Shown one piece after another: positions 11,048 through 19,329 of a DNA stretch of 64,000 bases (its first letter is position 1; the number at the start of each line of letters is the position of its first letter). Location: NCBI RefSeq assembly GCF_018448935.1, contig NZ_RCWC01000003.1:1-64000 (forward strand). The letters run 5' to 3'. The stretch comes from Photorhabdus noenieputensis (lineage in GTDB: Bacteria; Pseudomonadota; Gammaproteobacteria; Enterobacterales; Enterobacteriaceae). The notes under the pieces are model-generated. The model ran no database searches, was not told the DNA's origin, and was given only the letters and a program-made list of their open reading frames with translations. Position numbers and translations under genes: made by a program.

Positions 11048-12052
11048 ATGAGTGACAATATTCTTTCACAGGCAGAGATTGATGCTCTGCTCAATGGCGA
11101 CAGTGCCAGTGACGACGCAGAAAATACCGCGTCTAGGGAAAATGAAGTTCGCCCTTACGATCCCAATACCCAACGCCGTGTTATTCGGGAACGTCTGCAA
11201 GCACTGGAAATTATTAATGAACGCTTTGCCCGTCAATTCAGGATGGGGTTGTTTAACATGCTGCGCCGTAGTCCTGACATTACCGTCGGCGCAATAAAAA
11301 CTCAGCCTTATCATGAATTCGCCCGTAACCTGGCGGTACCGACCAACCTTAATCTGGTTCATCTGAAACCGTTGAGAGGAACAGCGCTGTTTGCATTCGC
11401 ACCAAGCCTGGTTTACATCGCGGTAGATAACCTGTTTGGCGGGGATGGTCGTTTCCCGACTAAAGTAGAAGGCCGTGAATTCACCCATACTGAGCAACGC
11501 GTGATTAACCGGATGTTACGTATGGCGCTGGATTCCTATCGTGACGCCTGGAGTGCCATTTTCAAAATTGAAGTGGAATACATCCGCTCTGAAATGCAGG
11601 TGAAATTCACCAACATTACGACATCACCGAACGATATTGTGGTGACAACGCCGTTTCAAGTAGAAATTGGTGCGTTGAGTGGTGAATTTAACATCTGTAT
11701 TCCGTTTGCCATGATCGAACCCCTACGGGAACGTCTAACCAATCCACCGCTGGACAATGTGCGGCAAGAAGACAGCCTGTGGCGGGAAAGTCTGGTAAAA
11801 CAGGTTCAGCATTCAGAGCTGGAACTGGTCGCTAACTTCGTTGATATCCCGCTGAGGCTGTCAAAAATCCTGCAACTTCAGCCGGGCGATATCTTGCCTA
11901 TTGATAAACCCGAACGCCTGATCGTTCACGTTGATGGTGTGCCGGTGCTCACCAGTCAGTACGGAACATTAAACGGGCAATATGCCCTGCGTGTCGAACA
12001 TCTTATTAACCCTGTTTTAAATGCTCTGGATGAGGAACAGCCCAATGAGTGA
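11048..12052 (+). CDS. fliM: flagellar motor switch protein FliM
   Basis: 334 residues, equal to the E. coli protein. FliM is the C-ring component that binds phosphorylated CheY. The CheY-binding peptide is at the extreme N-terminus (ILSQAEIDALLNGD). The central CheC-like domain includes LKPLRGTALFAFAPSLVY and VDNLFGGDGRFPTK. The C-terminal SpoA domain ends ALRVEHLIN. It overlaps fliN by eight bases. Confidence 0.98.
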   Translation: MSDNILSQAEIDALLNGDSASDDAENTASRENEVRPYDPNTQRRVIRERLQALEIINERFARQFRMGLFNMLRRSPDITVGAIKTQPYHEFARNLAVPTNLNLVHLKPLRGTALFAFAPSLVYIAVDNLFGGDGRFPTKVEGREFTHTEQRVINRMLRMALDSYRDAWSAIFKIEVEYIRSEMQVKFTNITTSPNDIVVTTPFQVEIGALSGEFNICIPFAMIEPLRERLTNPPLDNVRQEDSLWRESLVKQVQHSELELVANFVDIPLRLSKILQLQPGDILPIDKPERLIVHVDGVPVLTSQYGTLNGQYALRVEHLINPVLNALDEEQPNE

Positions 12053-12464
12053 TGCTAAGCAACCCACAGATACCGCTGCAACCGGATCTGCCGAAGATAT
12101 GTGGGCAGAAGCTCTGGAACAACAGGCCGCGCAACAACAAACCTCTGACAGTAGCGCGGCGATTTTTGAATCTCTGGAGCCTCAAGATACACTGGCTCAC
12201 CTGTCGGATATCGACCTGATACTGGATATTCCGGTCAAATTATCCGTAGAATTGGGCAGGACCAAAATGACCATCAAACAACTACTGAGATTATCTCAAG
12301 GTTCAGTAGTTTCCCTTGATGGCCTTGCCGGGGAGCCGTTGGATATTTTAATCAATGGATATCTGATTGCTCAGGGTGAAGTTGTGGTTGTATCCGATAA
12401 ATACGGTATTCGTATCACCGATATCATCACCCCTTCTGAACGTATGCGTCGCCTGAGTCGTTAA
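12045..12464 (+). CDS. fliN: flagellar motor switch protein FliN
   Basis: 139 residues from the start at 12045 (MSDAKQPTDT), close to the E. coli length of 137. FliN forms the base of the C ring and docks FliH for export. The C-terminal SpoA domain carries the typical LILDIPVKLSVELGRTKM and LDGLAGEPLDILINGYL. The N-terminal 60 residues are Ala/Gln-rich and variable, as expected. The start overlaps the end of fliM. Confidence 0.97.
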   Translation: MSDAKQPTDTAATGSAEDMWAEALEQQAAQQQTSDSSAAIFESLEPQDTLAHLSDIDLILDIPVKLSVELGRTKMTIKQLLRLSQGSVVSLDGLAGEPLDILINGYLIAQGEVVVVSDKYGIRITDIITPSERMRRLSR

Positions 12465-12465
12465 T

Positions 12466-12918
12466 ATGGCTTTCCAGCCCTCTCTGCATAATGGCGCGGC
12501 ACAACCTGCCGCGCAAACCCAAGCGGTTACTCAAGTAGCCACATCCGCGCCACTTCCCGCAGGTCAGACGCTGATGCAGGTCAGCAGCGCACTGGCGGGA
12601 GTGTTGCTATTGATTTTCACCCTCACCTGGTTAATACGCCGCATGGGGTTGTTTGCCAACAAAGGGAAAACTCAGCAACAATTAAGTATCAAAGCCAGTT
12701 GTTCTCTGGGACAGCGTGAACGTGTCGTCATTGTAGAAGTTGAAGATAACTGGCTAGTACTGGGTGTCACTGCTCAGCAAATTAATTTATTACATCAGAT
12801 GCCAATACCTGAATCGAACCGTGATAACGCCGAAGGTCAAACTATAAAACCGGCACTGTTTGGTCAAATTTTAAAAAATACGCTGATGCGACAAGGCAAG
12901 GATGATGAAAAAAAGTAG
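12466..12918 (+). CDS. fliO: flagellar export apparatus protein FliO
   Basis: 150 residues. FliO helps assemble the FliPQR export gate. A single transmembrane segment ([19 protein letters not shown]) is followed by a cytoplasmic domain with the conserved [24 protein letters not shown]. The N-terminal ~40 residues are Ala/Gln-rich. It starts one base after the fliN stop and overlaps fliP by 17 bases. Confidence 0.93.
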   Translation: MAFQPSLHNGAAQPAAQTQAVTQVATSAPLPAGQTLMQVSSALAGVLLLIFTLTWLIRRMGLFANKGKTQQQLSIKASCSLGQRERVVIVEVEDNWLVLGVTAQQINLLHQMPIPESNRDNAEGQTIKPALFGQILKNTLMRQGKDDEKK

Positions 12919-13684
12919 TTCTCTCTTTACGACAAGGGATAAGTTTGCATTGTCATGCCGCCTGGGGATGATACTCGCTGCGCTTATTTTACCGCTGGAT
13001 GCCGCGGCACAGTTGCCGGGCATCATCAGTCAACCGCTGGCAAACGGCGGACAAAGTTGGTCACTACCGGTTCAAACGTTAGTTTTCATTACCGCGCTGA
13101 CTTTTATTCCCGCCGCCTTACTCATGATGACCAGTTTTACCCGCATCATTATCGTGTTGGGTTTATTGCGGAATGCTTTAGGCACCCCATCAGCGCCGCC
13201 TAATCAGGTTTTACTTGGACTGGCGCTATTTATGACGTTTTTCATTATGTCACCGGTTTTCGATAAAGTTTATCAAGATGCTTATCTGCCTTTCAGTGAA
13301 GATAAAATCAGTCTGGAAACCGCATTAGAAAATGGTGCTAAACCATTACGGCAATTTATGTTGCGTCAAACAAGGGAAAACGATTTAGCGCTATTTGCTC
13401 GTCTTGCTGATCAACCGCCATTTGAAACTGCCGATTCCGTTCCTATGCGAGTATTAATGCCGGCATTTATCACCAGCGAATTGAAAACCGCTTTTCAGAT
13501 TGGTTTTACCCTGTTTATTCCATTTTTGATTATTGACCTGGTGGTCGCCAGCGTATTGATGGCATTGGGGATGATGATGGTGCCCCCCGCCACCATCTCA
13601 CTGCCCTTCAAACTCATGTTATTTGTACTGGTTGACGGCTGGCAATTACTACTGGGTTCTCTGGCACAAAGTTTTTACGGTTGA
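12902..13684 (+). CDS. fliP: flagellar export gate protein FliP
   Basis: 260 residues (or 259 from the second ATG at 12905). FliP is the main subunit of the FliP5Q4R1 export gate. A cleavable signal-like hydrophobic N-terminus ([15 protein letters not shown]) precedes membrane segments. Conserved motifs are [28 protein letters not shown] and [12 protein letters not shown], with [11 protein letters not shown] and [23 protein letters not shown] toward the C-terminus. The start overlaps fliO. Confidence 0.97.
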   Translation: MMKKSSSLFTTRDKFALSCRLGMILAALILPLDAAAQLPGIISQPLANGGQSWSLPVQTLVFITALTFIPAALLMMTSFTRIIIVLGLLRNALGTPSAPPNQVLLGLALFMTFFIMSPVFDKVYQDAYLPFSEDKISLETALENGAKPLRQFMLRQTRENDLALFARLADQPPFETADSVPMRVLMPAFITSELKTAFQIGFTLFIPFLIIDLVVASVLMALGMMMVPPATISLPFKLMLFVLVDGWQLLLGSLAQSFYG

Positions 13685-13704
13685 CCTGAAAAGAGGCAAA
13701 CATT

Positions 13705-13974
13705 ATGACTCCTGAATCAGTCATGGCATTGGGAACAGAAGCCATGAAAGTCGCGCTGGCGCTGGCTGCGCCGTTGCTATTAGCGGCTTTATTATGTGGT
13801 TTAATTGTGAGCTTGTTGCAAGCTGCAACACAGGTTAACGAAATGACACTATCATTTATTCCCAAAATTCTGGCGGTATTTGTCACTACCGTTATCGCCG
13901 GTCCCTGGATGCTAAACCTATTGCTGGACTACATGCGTGAACTCTATAGCAGCATACCGGTGATAATTGGCTAA
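13705..13974 (+). CDS. fliQ: flagellar export gate protein FliQ
   Basis: 89 residues with two transmembrane helices, the size of all FliQ proteins. It has the conserved AMKVALALAAPLLLAALLCG, LLQAATQVNEMTLSFIPK and a final hydrophobic helix. It forms part of the export gate with FliP and FliR and lies between them with a 20-bp gap to fliP and 2 bp to fliR. Confidence 0.97.
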   Translation: MTPESVMALGTEAMKVALALAAPLLLAALLCGLIVSLLQAATQVNEMTLSFIPKILAVFVTTVIAGPWMLNLLLDYMRELYSSIPVIIG

Positions 13975-13976
13975 TT

Positions 13977-14759
13977 ATGATCTCCTTTAACAGTGAAATG
14001 CTGATCCAGTTCGTCAGTGAATTTTTCTGGCCGCTGGTTCGGGTGCTTGCGCTGTTCAGTACTGCGCCATTATTCAGTGAAAAACAGGCACCTAAAAAAG
14101 TCAAAATCGGACTGGCAGTGATGGTAACACTGCTCTTGATGCCAAACCTGCAACCTGCGCAAGTGCCTATTTTCTCTGTTGCGGCATTCTGGGTGCTGCT
14201 CCAGCAAATCCTGATTGGGGCATCACTTGGCCTGACAATGCAAATTGCCTTTGCCGCAGTGCGTCATGCCGGTGAAGTGATTGGTTTACAAATGGGACTC
14301 TCATTCGCTACCTTTTTTGATCCCTCCGGCGGTCCGAACATGCCTATATTGGCACGAATCTTTAACCTCTTAACCTTACTGTTATTTCTGGCTTTTGATG
14401 GTCACCTATGGCTATTATCGGTTCTGGCGGACACATTCCAGATTATTCCGGTACAACCACTGCAACTCAGCGCTCAAGGGTTTTTATTGCTAGCACAAAG
14501 CGCCAGTATGATATTTATCAACGGCATGATGCTGGCTCTGCCATTAATTACGCTGTTATTAACACTGAATTTATCATTGGGGATTTTAAACCGGATGACG
14601 CCGCAACTTTCCATCTTTGTGGTCGGTTTTCCATTAACACTGACTACCGGTATATTGGTACTCACACTTTTAATCCCGATGTTAGCGCCATTTACCGAGC
14701 GTATGTTTAGTGAATTATTTAATCGACTGGCAATAATTATAAATGGAATGATTATTTAA
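13977..14759 (+). CDS. fliR: flagellar export gate protein FliR
   Basis: 260 residues with about six membrane segments, as in E. coli (261). It is the last subunit of the export gate and the end of the fliLMNOPQR block. Conserved parts are RVLALFSTAPLFSEKQAPKKVKIGLA, GLQMGLSFATFFDP and the C-terminal FVVGFPLTLTTGIL. No strong terminator is visible directly after the stop, and the next gene is an accessory deaminase 195 bp downstream. Confidence 0.97.
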   Translation: MISFNSEMLIQFVSEFFWPLVRVLALFSTAPLFSEKQAPKKVKIGLAVMVTLLLMPNLQPAQVPIFSVAAFWVLLQQILIGASLGLTMQIAFAAVRHAGEVIGLQMGLSFATFFDPSGGPNMPILARIFNLLTLLLFLAFDGHLWLLSVLADTFQIIPVQPLQLSAQGFLLLAQSASMIFINGMMLALPLITLLLTLNLSLGILNRMTPQLSIFVVGFPLTLTTGILVLTLLIPMLAPFTERMFSELFNRLAIIINGMII

Positions 14760-14954
14760 AGATATTTTTTAACACAAAGTTCACCTAGAAAAAACCTTCC
14801 GTATTTTATACGATATAAATTGTACTGTTTTATGCTATAAGATCTTATCGACAAGTAAAAAAAACGCGGGTTTTAATTAACTAACAGCTTATTTTCAAAG
14901 ATATTATTAACCCAGAAAAATAAAATAGACTAACGAGATAGGAGCAATAAATTA

Positions 14955-15362
14955 ATGAATATAGAGCAAGAGTTATATCATGCCGCAGTTAACTTAATTG
15001 AAAAACGATACCCAAAGGGATGGGGTGGCGCTGCCGCAGTACGAACAGAATCGGGCAAGATCTTAACCAGCATTGCCCCTGATACCAAAAATGACGCATT
15101 ATCCCTTTGTATGGAAGTTGGCGCTTATTTGGAGGCTCATAAACTGAATGAAGCGGTAACGCACTCTATATGTCTCTACCGTGAAGATGCCGGTTGTGAA
15201 TATATCATTTTGTCACCCTGTGGAATATGTCGGGAACGTCTGGTTCATTGGGGAGGCTCCGTAAAAGCGGCGGTGACTAATGAGAAAAACGAGCTGTTAT
15301 TTAAAACCATTCGTGAATTGCAACCTTATCATTGGTCGGCCGTTAATGGCGAAAAACTCTAA
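14955..15362 (+). CDS. cytidine deaminase-like protein (blasticidin-S deaminase type)
   Basis: 135 residues. The zinc-site motifs are intact: Cys52-Met-Glu54 in SLCMEVGA, and Cys89/Cys92 in SPCGIC. Cys as first zinc ligand and short length resemble blasticidin-S deaminases and tetrameric cytidine deaminases; THSICLYRE and the SPCGICRERL segment support this. It would hydrolytically deaminate a cytosine-type nucleoside; the true substrate is unknown. An AGGAG lies 11 bases before the ATG. It is a single accessory gene after fliR, followed by a strong hairpin, so it probably has its own transcript. It could be a resistance gene or a pyrimidine salvage paralogue. Confidence 0.85.
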   Translation: MNIEQELYHAAVNLIEKRYPKGWGGAAAVRTESGKILTSIAPDTKNDALSLCMEVGAYLEAHKLNEAVTHSICLYREDAGCEYIILSPCGICRERLVHWGGSVKAAVTNEKNELLFKTIRELQPYHWSAVNGEKL

Positions 15363-15401
15363 TATATGTGCTTTATTTTAACTTGGTTACTTATTTTATT
15401 G

Positions 15402-15436
15402 CCAAGTATTAACTATTTCCAGTGGTTAATACTTGG
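15402..15436 (+). terminator. hairpin after deaminase gene
   Basis: A perfect 12-bp stem, CCAAGTATTAAC and GTTAATACTTGG, has an 11-base loop. It lies 40 bp after the deaminase stop. The following tract (TTATATT) is only weakly T-rich, so termination is likely but not certain. Confidence 0.6.
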
Positions 15437-15795
15437 TTATATTAAATGAAATTATTAGTTGAACCCTCCTATAACAATAATTTAATCATCAAGACACATT
15501 AACTTAAAACTTTAACAAACTATAATTAAAAGCAATCATTATCATCTTCATTTATTAACTTAACTAAGACTTATCAATATATCATTTTACTTATTAAAGA
15601 TATTTTAAATAAATAATTCACAATATTATTTATGAGAATAAATAAGAGGCAATAATAAATTTTTTACAATAGGTGACACTATTCGGATTTAATTTTATCT
15701 AAATATTATATTTTACCGTCCTTCTGGTAATATTCTACCCATTTAAGTCCTACACTGTACTTACTTTGTAACACATTACGATGGAATCATTAGCT
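15437..15795. other. AT-rich intergenic region
   Basis: About 360 bp with no convincing open frame. It is very AT-rich and probably holds the promoter of the RelB-type antitoxin gene near its right end. Confidence 0.5.
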
Positions 15796-16080
15796 ATGAG
15801 CGAAACTACTTTTACCTTTAGGGTTGATGATGCCCTGAAAAATGACTTTACAGCGGCAGCGAAATCACTCGATCGCAAAGGCGCACAGCTACTACGTGGC
15901 TTCATGCGCGATTTCGTGCGTCAGCAACAAGAAGCGAGCGTTCATGATGCTTGGCTCCGCAGGCAAATAGAAATAGGCCAAGCTTCTGCCGATGCAGGAA
16001 GTCTAGTGCCAGCCGACCAAGTTGAGGCTAAATTTTTAGCCCGCCGCAAAGCCACACTTCGCCGTTTTGAGGCCAAGTAA
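15796..16080 (+). CDS. RelB/DinJ-type antitoxin
   Basis: 94 residues from ATG 15796 (MSETTFTFRVDDALKND); an ATG at 15781 would add five residues. The N-terminal ribbon-helix-helix TFRVDDALKNDFTAAAKSLDR is typical of RelB/DinJ antitoxins, which bind DNA and neutralise a RelE-type toxin. The stop overlaps the ATG of the next frame (TAATG), the normal relBE coupling. The partner toxin is destroyed after 17 codons, so this antitoxin appears to be orphaned. Confidence 0.85.
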   Translation: MSETTFTFRVDDALKNDFTAAAKSLDRKGAQLLRGFMRDFVRQQQEASVHDAWLRRQIEIGQASADAGSLVPADQVEAKFLARRKATLRRFEAK

Positions 16081-16175
16081 TGCAATTATTTTGGACGCCA
16101 GAAGCCATTCAAGACCGTGAGGAAATATATACCTTATGGATTTCAAAATGCATCGCGACGGCAAGGGAAATTTAA
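16080..16175 (+). pseudogene. RelE/ParE-type toxin, truncated by MITE end
   Basis: The frame starts at the TAATG overlap with the antitoxin and reads MQLFWTPEAIQDREEIY, a typical RelE/ParE N-terminus. From 16128 it runs into the MITE left end and stops at 16173-16175, 31 codons in all instead of about 95. The catalytic part is absent. Confidence 0.75.
16128..16168 (+). repeat. MITE left-end remnant
   Basis: 41 bases match the terminus of the MITE family (TATACC, ATGGATTTCAAAATGC, ATCGCGACGGCAAGGGA). It interrupts the RelE gene and lies 22 bp before the start of an HTH antitoxin gene. The matching right end is at 16445-16464 in the same orientation. Confidence 0.8.
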
Positions 16176-16189
16176 CCGGAGTAAATTCC

Positions 16190-16456
16190 ATGCCCAAAAT
16201 CAACTTTATTACTGATGAAAACGGTGCGCGGCAATCAGTAATTCTGCCTATCGCGGAGTATGAACGTCTACTAGCCCTATCTTATCGTGATGAAGATTAT
16301 GTATTAGTATCATATGAAGTAGGTGAAAATGATGAAGAAACTATCCCACATGAAGTAGTTGGGATCATGGTTGAGCAACAAATTAATATCATTGCTGCTT
16401 GGCGTATTTATCGCGACTTGTCACAATCAGAAGTTGCAGAAAAACTTGAAAGATAA
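16190..16456 (+). pseudogene. HTH antitoxin, C-terminally truncated by MITE end
   Basis: 88 residues from MPKINFITDENG; a longer reading from 16136 would translate the MITE. It is homologous to the intact antitoxin at 19330-19704: shared ITDE.G..Q.VILP..EYERLLA, DDETIPHEVV-like segment and AAWRIYR.LSQ.EVAEKL. It stops at the point where the intact protein continues into its DNA-binding helix-turn-helix (GIKQAAVSQFEK). The last codons come from the MITE right end. It is therefore unlikely to bind DNA, though it might still bind a toxin. Confidence 0.8.
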
Positions 16457-16464
16457 CGGGTATA
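16445..16464 (+). repeat. MITE right-end remnant
   Basis: CTTGAAAGATAACGGGTATA is identical to the end of the copy at 10380-10399 and differs by one base from the 29965 element. It replaces the last third of the HTH antitoxin. The intact paralogue naturally contains GGGTATAAA at the same place (19588-19596), giving a possible microhomology for the join. Confidence 0.8.
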
Positions 16465-16595
16465 AATCTGTCCTCGATATAGTATGCTTAATACTTCTGT
16501 ATTCTCATTTTTAAATGATTATGACAGGTTAAACAAAGCGGAATCTTTCCCTGGTGCTACGGTGCTACCCCAGTCAGCAGGGAGGGCATGACTTA

Positions 16596-16631
16596 TATAG
16601 TAAATATAACCAGTATAGTAAATATAACCGG
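16596..16631 (+). repeat. 18-bp tandem duplication
   Basis: Two adjacent copies of TATAGTAAATATAACCAG (second copy ...CCGG), 17 of 18 bases alike, 18 bp before the lemA-like start. May affect promoter or leader spacing. Confidence 0.8.
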
Positions 16632-16649
16632 ATTTTCGTGGAGAAAAAG

Positions 16650-17207
16650 ATGACAATAACCGCTATTATTACCTCTCTCATCACGGTAGGACTTATCGGC
16701 TGGGGGATCACTATTTATAACCGCCTGGTTGCTCTGAAAGAGCAGACAAGCAATACATTTGCCAATATCGATATTATTTTAAAACAGCGCGCAGAACAGA
16801 TCCCGCAGCTTGTAACCGTGCTGGAAAAGTCTATGGAACATGAACGTGATATTTTTACTCGGTTAAGTGATGCACGGCAGGGATATCTTAATGCCAATAC
16901 CCTCACGGATAAAATCAAAGCCTCCAATGAAATGAACAATGCATTCCGATCTGTACTGGCCGTAGCTGAAAACTATCCGACACTGATTTCAGGTTCCCAA
17001 TTTTCACAATTGCAGACATCGGTGACGGATCTAGAAAATAAAATTGCTCATCGCCGCGAAATGTTTAATGATGCGGTAACGGAGTATAATACGGCGATTT
17101 ATCTATTCCCTGATCTGATTTTTGCCCGCATGTTTCATTATCAGAGGCTGCCTTTGTTAGAAATCAGTCAGGAAGAAAAAGCCTATGACGGTATCAAGTT
17201 TAAATAA
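16650..17207 (+). CDS. LemA family protein
   Basis: 185 residues from ATG 16650, with GGAGAAAAAG just upstream; an ATG-like start at 16554 would translate the tandem repeat. LemA proteins have one N-terminal membrane helix and a cytoplasmic or periplasmic four-helix bundle. Here the helix is IITSLITVGLIGWGITIY. It is followed by the family pattern NRLVALKEQTSNTFANIDIILKQRAEQIPQLV and ending FNDAVTEYNTAIYLFPDLIFAR. The function of LemA is not firmly known. It is first in a four-gene cluster with a GIDE-domain protein and a second LemA. Confidence 0.9.
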   Translation: MTITAIITSLITVGLIGWGITIYNRLVALKEQTSNTFANIDIILKQRAEQIPQLVTVLEKSMEHERDIFTRLSDARQGYLNANTLTDKIKASNEMNNAFRSVLAVAENYPTLISGSQFSQLQTSVTDLENKIAHRREMFNDAVTEYNTAIYLFPDLIFARMFHYQRLPLLEISQEEKAYDGIKFK

Positions 17208-17212
17208 ATCAG

Positions 17213-18292
17213 ATGGTAAACCTTATGATGACTATGATATTTTTTACTTTTATTTTTGTTTTTTCCTGTGTATTAATCTTCATGATCAACCTTCTTTTAA
17301 AAGAAGTCGTGGGATTTAAACGCCTTCACTGGCTTTCCGTTCTTTTAATCGGATTGATCATCACCAGCACGATTTTTTATTTCGATTATCCTTTCAAACA
17401 TTTTTTCTATATATTCTTTGGTATCCTTCTTCTTATCCTTGCCATAGCGACTTTAATAAACGTCACTTCGTTTGGGAAAAATGCGGTAGAGTATTATAGA
17501 CAAGCACGACAGTCCGGTAAATCTGCCAGCAAGGCAACTTGGCAGGCGATTTTAGGCTCAACGGCTATTGCCATTTTTCTGATTGCTTTTTTTGTTTCAC
17601 CCAATGCCTTATTTGGCTTATTTTTCTTACTATTTATCTATAACCGTCTGAAAACAACACCGGAAAAAAAATTCCTTAAATTTCAGCAAATTTTGCCCAC
17701 ATCAAAAATCCGTTCAATCGCTATGGGCTTGGTAGAAGTAGAAGGAAAAATAACAGCAGGAACTCACTTTAAAAGCCCTCTGAGCAGAAAGCTATGCTAT
17801 GGCTATCGTTATTATGAATATGATATCAGCGAAGATTCAGAAGGCGATAAACGTTATTCTTTGCGTCATTCGGAAGAAAAAATCCGTCAGTTCACTTTAA
17901 CCGATGATTCAGGATCAGTCCGTATTGATGCAACACCAGAAACGTTGACATTTGTGAATTTTTCTTCCTATCAGAATTATGAAACCAATTCCGTTTCTTA
18001 CCAAGAGTATTTGTTATTTCCAAATGAAGAGTATTTAATTATTGGTACAGCTATTGAAAAAGACGATCAAGTTGTTATTACTCAGGCTGCTCCTCACAGA
18101 TTACTGGGAATTGCCTCTAAGGGATATTTGGGTGCCTGGAATGAAGTTGCGCCAATGCGCCGTAATCTTGCAATTACCGTCATTAGTGCGGCAATCCTGA
18201 TTGCCTTTATTATGACCGTTCCTTATGAATATCAGTCTCATCATTTAACGGTTTTTTATCGTGAATCTCCATTACTGAAATGGCTATTTTAG
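17213..18292 (+). CDS. membrane protein with GIDE-like domain
   Basis: 359 residues. Three or four N-terminal membrane segments (to ~residue 145) are followed by a ~150-residue soluble domain and a final membrane helix (LAITVISAAILIAFIMTV). The soluble part, AMGLVEVEGKITAG, SPLSRKLCYGYRYYEY, FTLTDDSGSVRIDA and YLIIGTAIEKDD, is the pattern of the GIDE/MULAN 'E3 ubiquitin ligase-like' domain often found beside lemA in bacteria. There is no RING finger, so no ligase activity is implied. It overlaps or abuts the second lemA-like gene and is likely co-transcribed. Confidence 0.8.
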   Translation: MVNLMMTMIFFTFIFVFSCVLIFMINLLLKEVVGFKRLHWLSVLLIGLIITSTIFYFDYPFKHFFYIFFGILLLILAIATLINVTSFGKNAVEYYRQARQSGKSASKATWQAILGSTAIAIFLIAFFVSPNALFGLFFLLFIYNRLKTTPEKKFLKFQQILPTSKIRSIAMGLVEVEGKITAGTHFKSPLSRKLCYGYRYYEYDISEDSEGDKRYSLRHSEEKIRQFTLTDDSGSVRIDATPETLTFVNFSSYQNYETNSVSYQEYLLFPNEEYLIIGTAIEKDDQVVITQAAPHRLLGIASKGYLGAWNEVAPMRRNLAITVISAAILIAFIMTVPYEYQSHHLTVFYRESPLLKWLF

Positions 18293-18303
18293 AGATAACA
18301 GCA

Positions 18304-18840
18304 ATGGGTGGATATCTTCTCGCTTTTATTATTCTGGCCGTCATCCTGATTATTGCGGTTCGTTATCTCGTAGGCGTTTTTAATAAAATCATTATGTTAA
18401 AAAAATACCGGGATAAAGCGTTTGCTAATATTGATATTTTACTGAAAAAACAGGTTGATTTAATTCCACAACTTATCACGATAACAGAACAAGCAATGGC
18501 CCATGAAAAATCGCTCTTTCTGCAACTATCAGAAGTCAGGAAAAACTACCCCAGTGCAAAAATAACCGATGAAAAGGTGAAAATAGGTAATACATTAGCA
18601 CATCAGTTGTTGTCATTTCTGATACTTGCAAAAAACTACCCGGCCCTAATTAGTCAGCCATCTTTTCAATATTTGCAAGCGCAGATCACTCTGCTGGAAA
18701 ATCAGATTGCAGACAGACGTGAATTCTTTAATGAAAGTGTTGCTCTTTACAATACCGGGCTCCGGCAGTTTCCCAATATCATTTTCGCCCGGATATTAAG
18801 ATATAAACCTAGCCCAATGCTGAACCCCATACAAGGATAA
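18304..18840 (+). CDS. second LemA family protein
   Basis: 178 residues from ATG 18304, which has GAGAT upstream; ATG 18280 lacks a ribosome site and sits inside the previous gene. It has an N-terminal membrane helix (LLAFIILAVILIIAVRYLV) and the LemA pattern KYRDKAFANIDILLKKQVDLIPQLI with ending FNESVALYNTGLRQFPNIIFARIL. It is a diverged paralogue of the gene at 16650, placed on the other side of the GIDE-like gene, so the two may form a hetero-complex. Confidence 0.88.
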   Translation: MGGYLLAFIILAVILIIAVRYLVGVFNKIIMLKKYRDKAFANIDILLKKQVDLIPQLITITEQAMAHEKSLFLQLSEVRKNYPSAKITDEKVKIGNTLAHQLLSFLILAKNYPALISQPSFQYLQAQITLLENQIADRREFFNESVALYNTGLRQFPNIIFARILRYKPSPMLNPIQG

Positions 18841-18845
18841 AACCC

Positions 18846-19256
18846 ATGTTTACCATTCCATTTGATTTATTCGGATTTGTTGATGCCATCCGTGGTAATC
18901 CGGGTATTTTAATCGTCACGGCGGTTTTCGGCCCTGTGGGTGCAATGTTATGCCTACTTCCCTTTGCTCGAATACCGGGAATTAGCCAGGTTATTCAGAC
19001 ACTGGTTATCAGTCTATTAACCTCTGCTTTTGTTAATTTACTCTGTGTCGTGGTCATTTATTTAATCTTTACAAACGATATTATCCGCCTGTTCTGGAGC
19101 TTGATTATTGCCCAAACGGCCTGTTTGTCTTTTTGGTTTATTAATAAAGAAGCCGTGTTTAAACTGGCTGAACAGGATGACGCCATGCGCCAGAGACATT
19201 CGAAAATAGAAAGAAAAAATAATACCAAGAAAAAGAAAAGAAAGCAGAGGAAATAA
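18846..19256 (+). CDS. small membrane protein of LemA cluster
   Basis: 136 residues with three or four predicted membrane segments (ILIVTAVFGPVGAMLCLLP, TLVISLLTSAFVNLLCVVVIYLIF, LIIAQTACLSFWFI) and a strongly basic tail ending KKKKRKQRK. I do not recognise the family. It starts five bases after the second lemA-like gene, so it should belong to the same operon. A MITE end follows the stop immediately. Confidence 0.7.
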   Translation: MFTIPFDLFGFVDAIRGNPGILIVTAVFGPVGAMLCLLPFARIPGISQVIQTLVISLLTSAFVNLLCVVVIYLIFTNDIIRLFWSLIIAQTACLSFWFINKEAVFKLAEQDDAMRQRHSKIERKNNTKKKKRKQRK

Positions 19257-19259
19257 ACA

Positions 19260-19283
19260 TATATACTCTATGGATTTCAAGAT
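19260..19283 (+). repeat. MITE left-end remnant before intact antitoxin
   Basis: TATACTCTATGGATTTCAAG and the next bases match the MITE left terminus. It lies directly after the LemA-cluster stop and 46 bp before the intact HTH antitoxin, like the arrangement at 16128. Confidence 0.65.
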
Positions 19284-19329
19284 ACCTCTAAGGGCTACGT
19301 AACTACGTAAACATACGGAGCAAAAGAAT

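Noticed and set aside
14745-15625. Similarity between the fliR end (14749) and 15592 (TTAAAGATATTTT and TTCAC), which would mirror the flgL and flgN end duplications
   Set aside because: The match is short and in AT-rich DNA, so chance is a sufficient explanation.
16136-16189. N-terminal extension of the truncated antitoxin from ATG 16136
   Set aside because: This stretch is the MITE left end read as protein; the family-like start is ATG 16190.
17213-18292. Active E3 ubiquitin ligase
   Set aside because: Only the GIDE-like part is present; no RING cysteines are seen.
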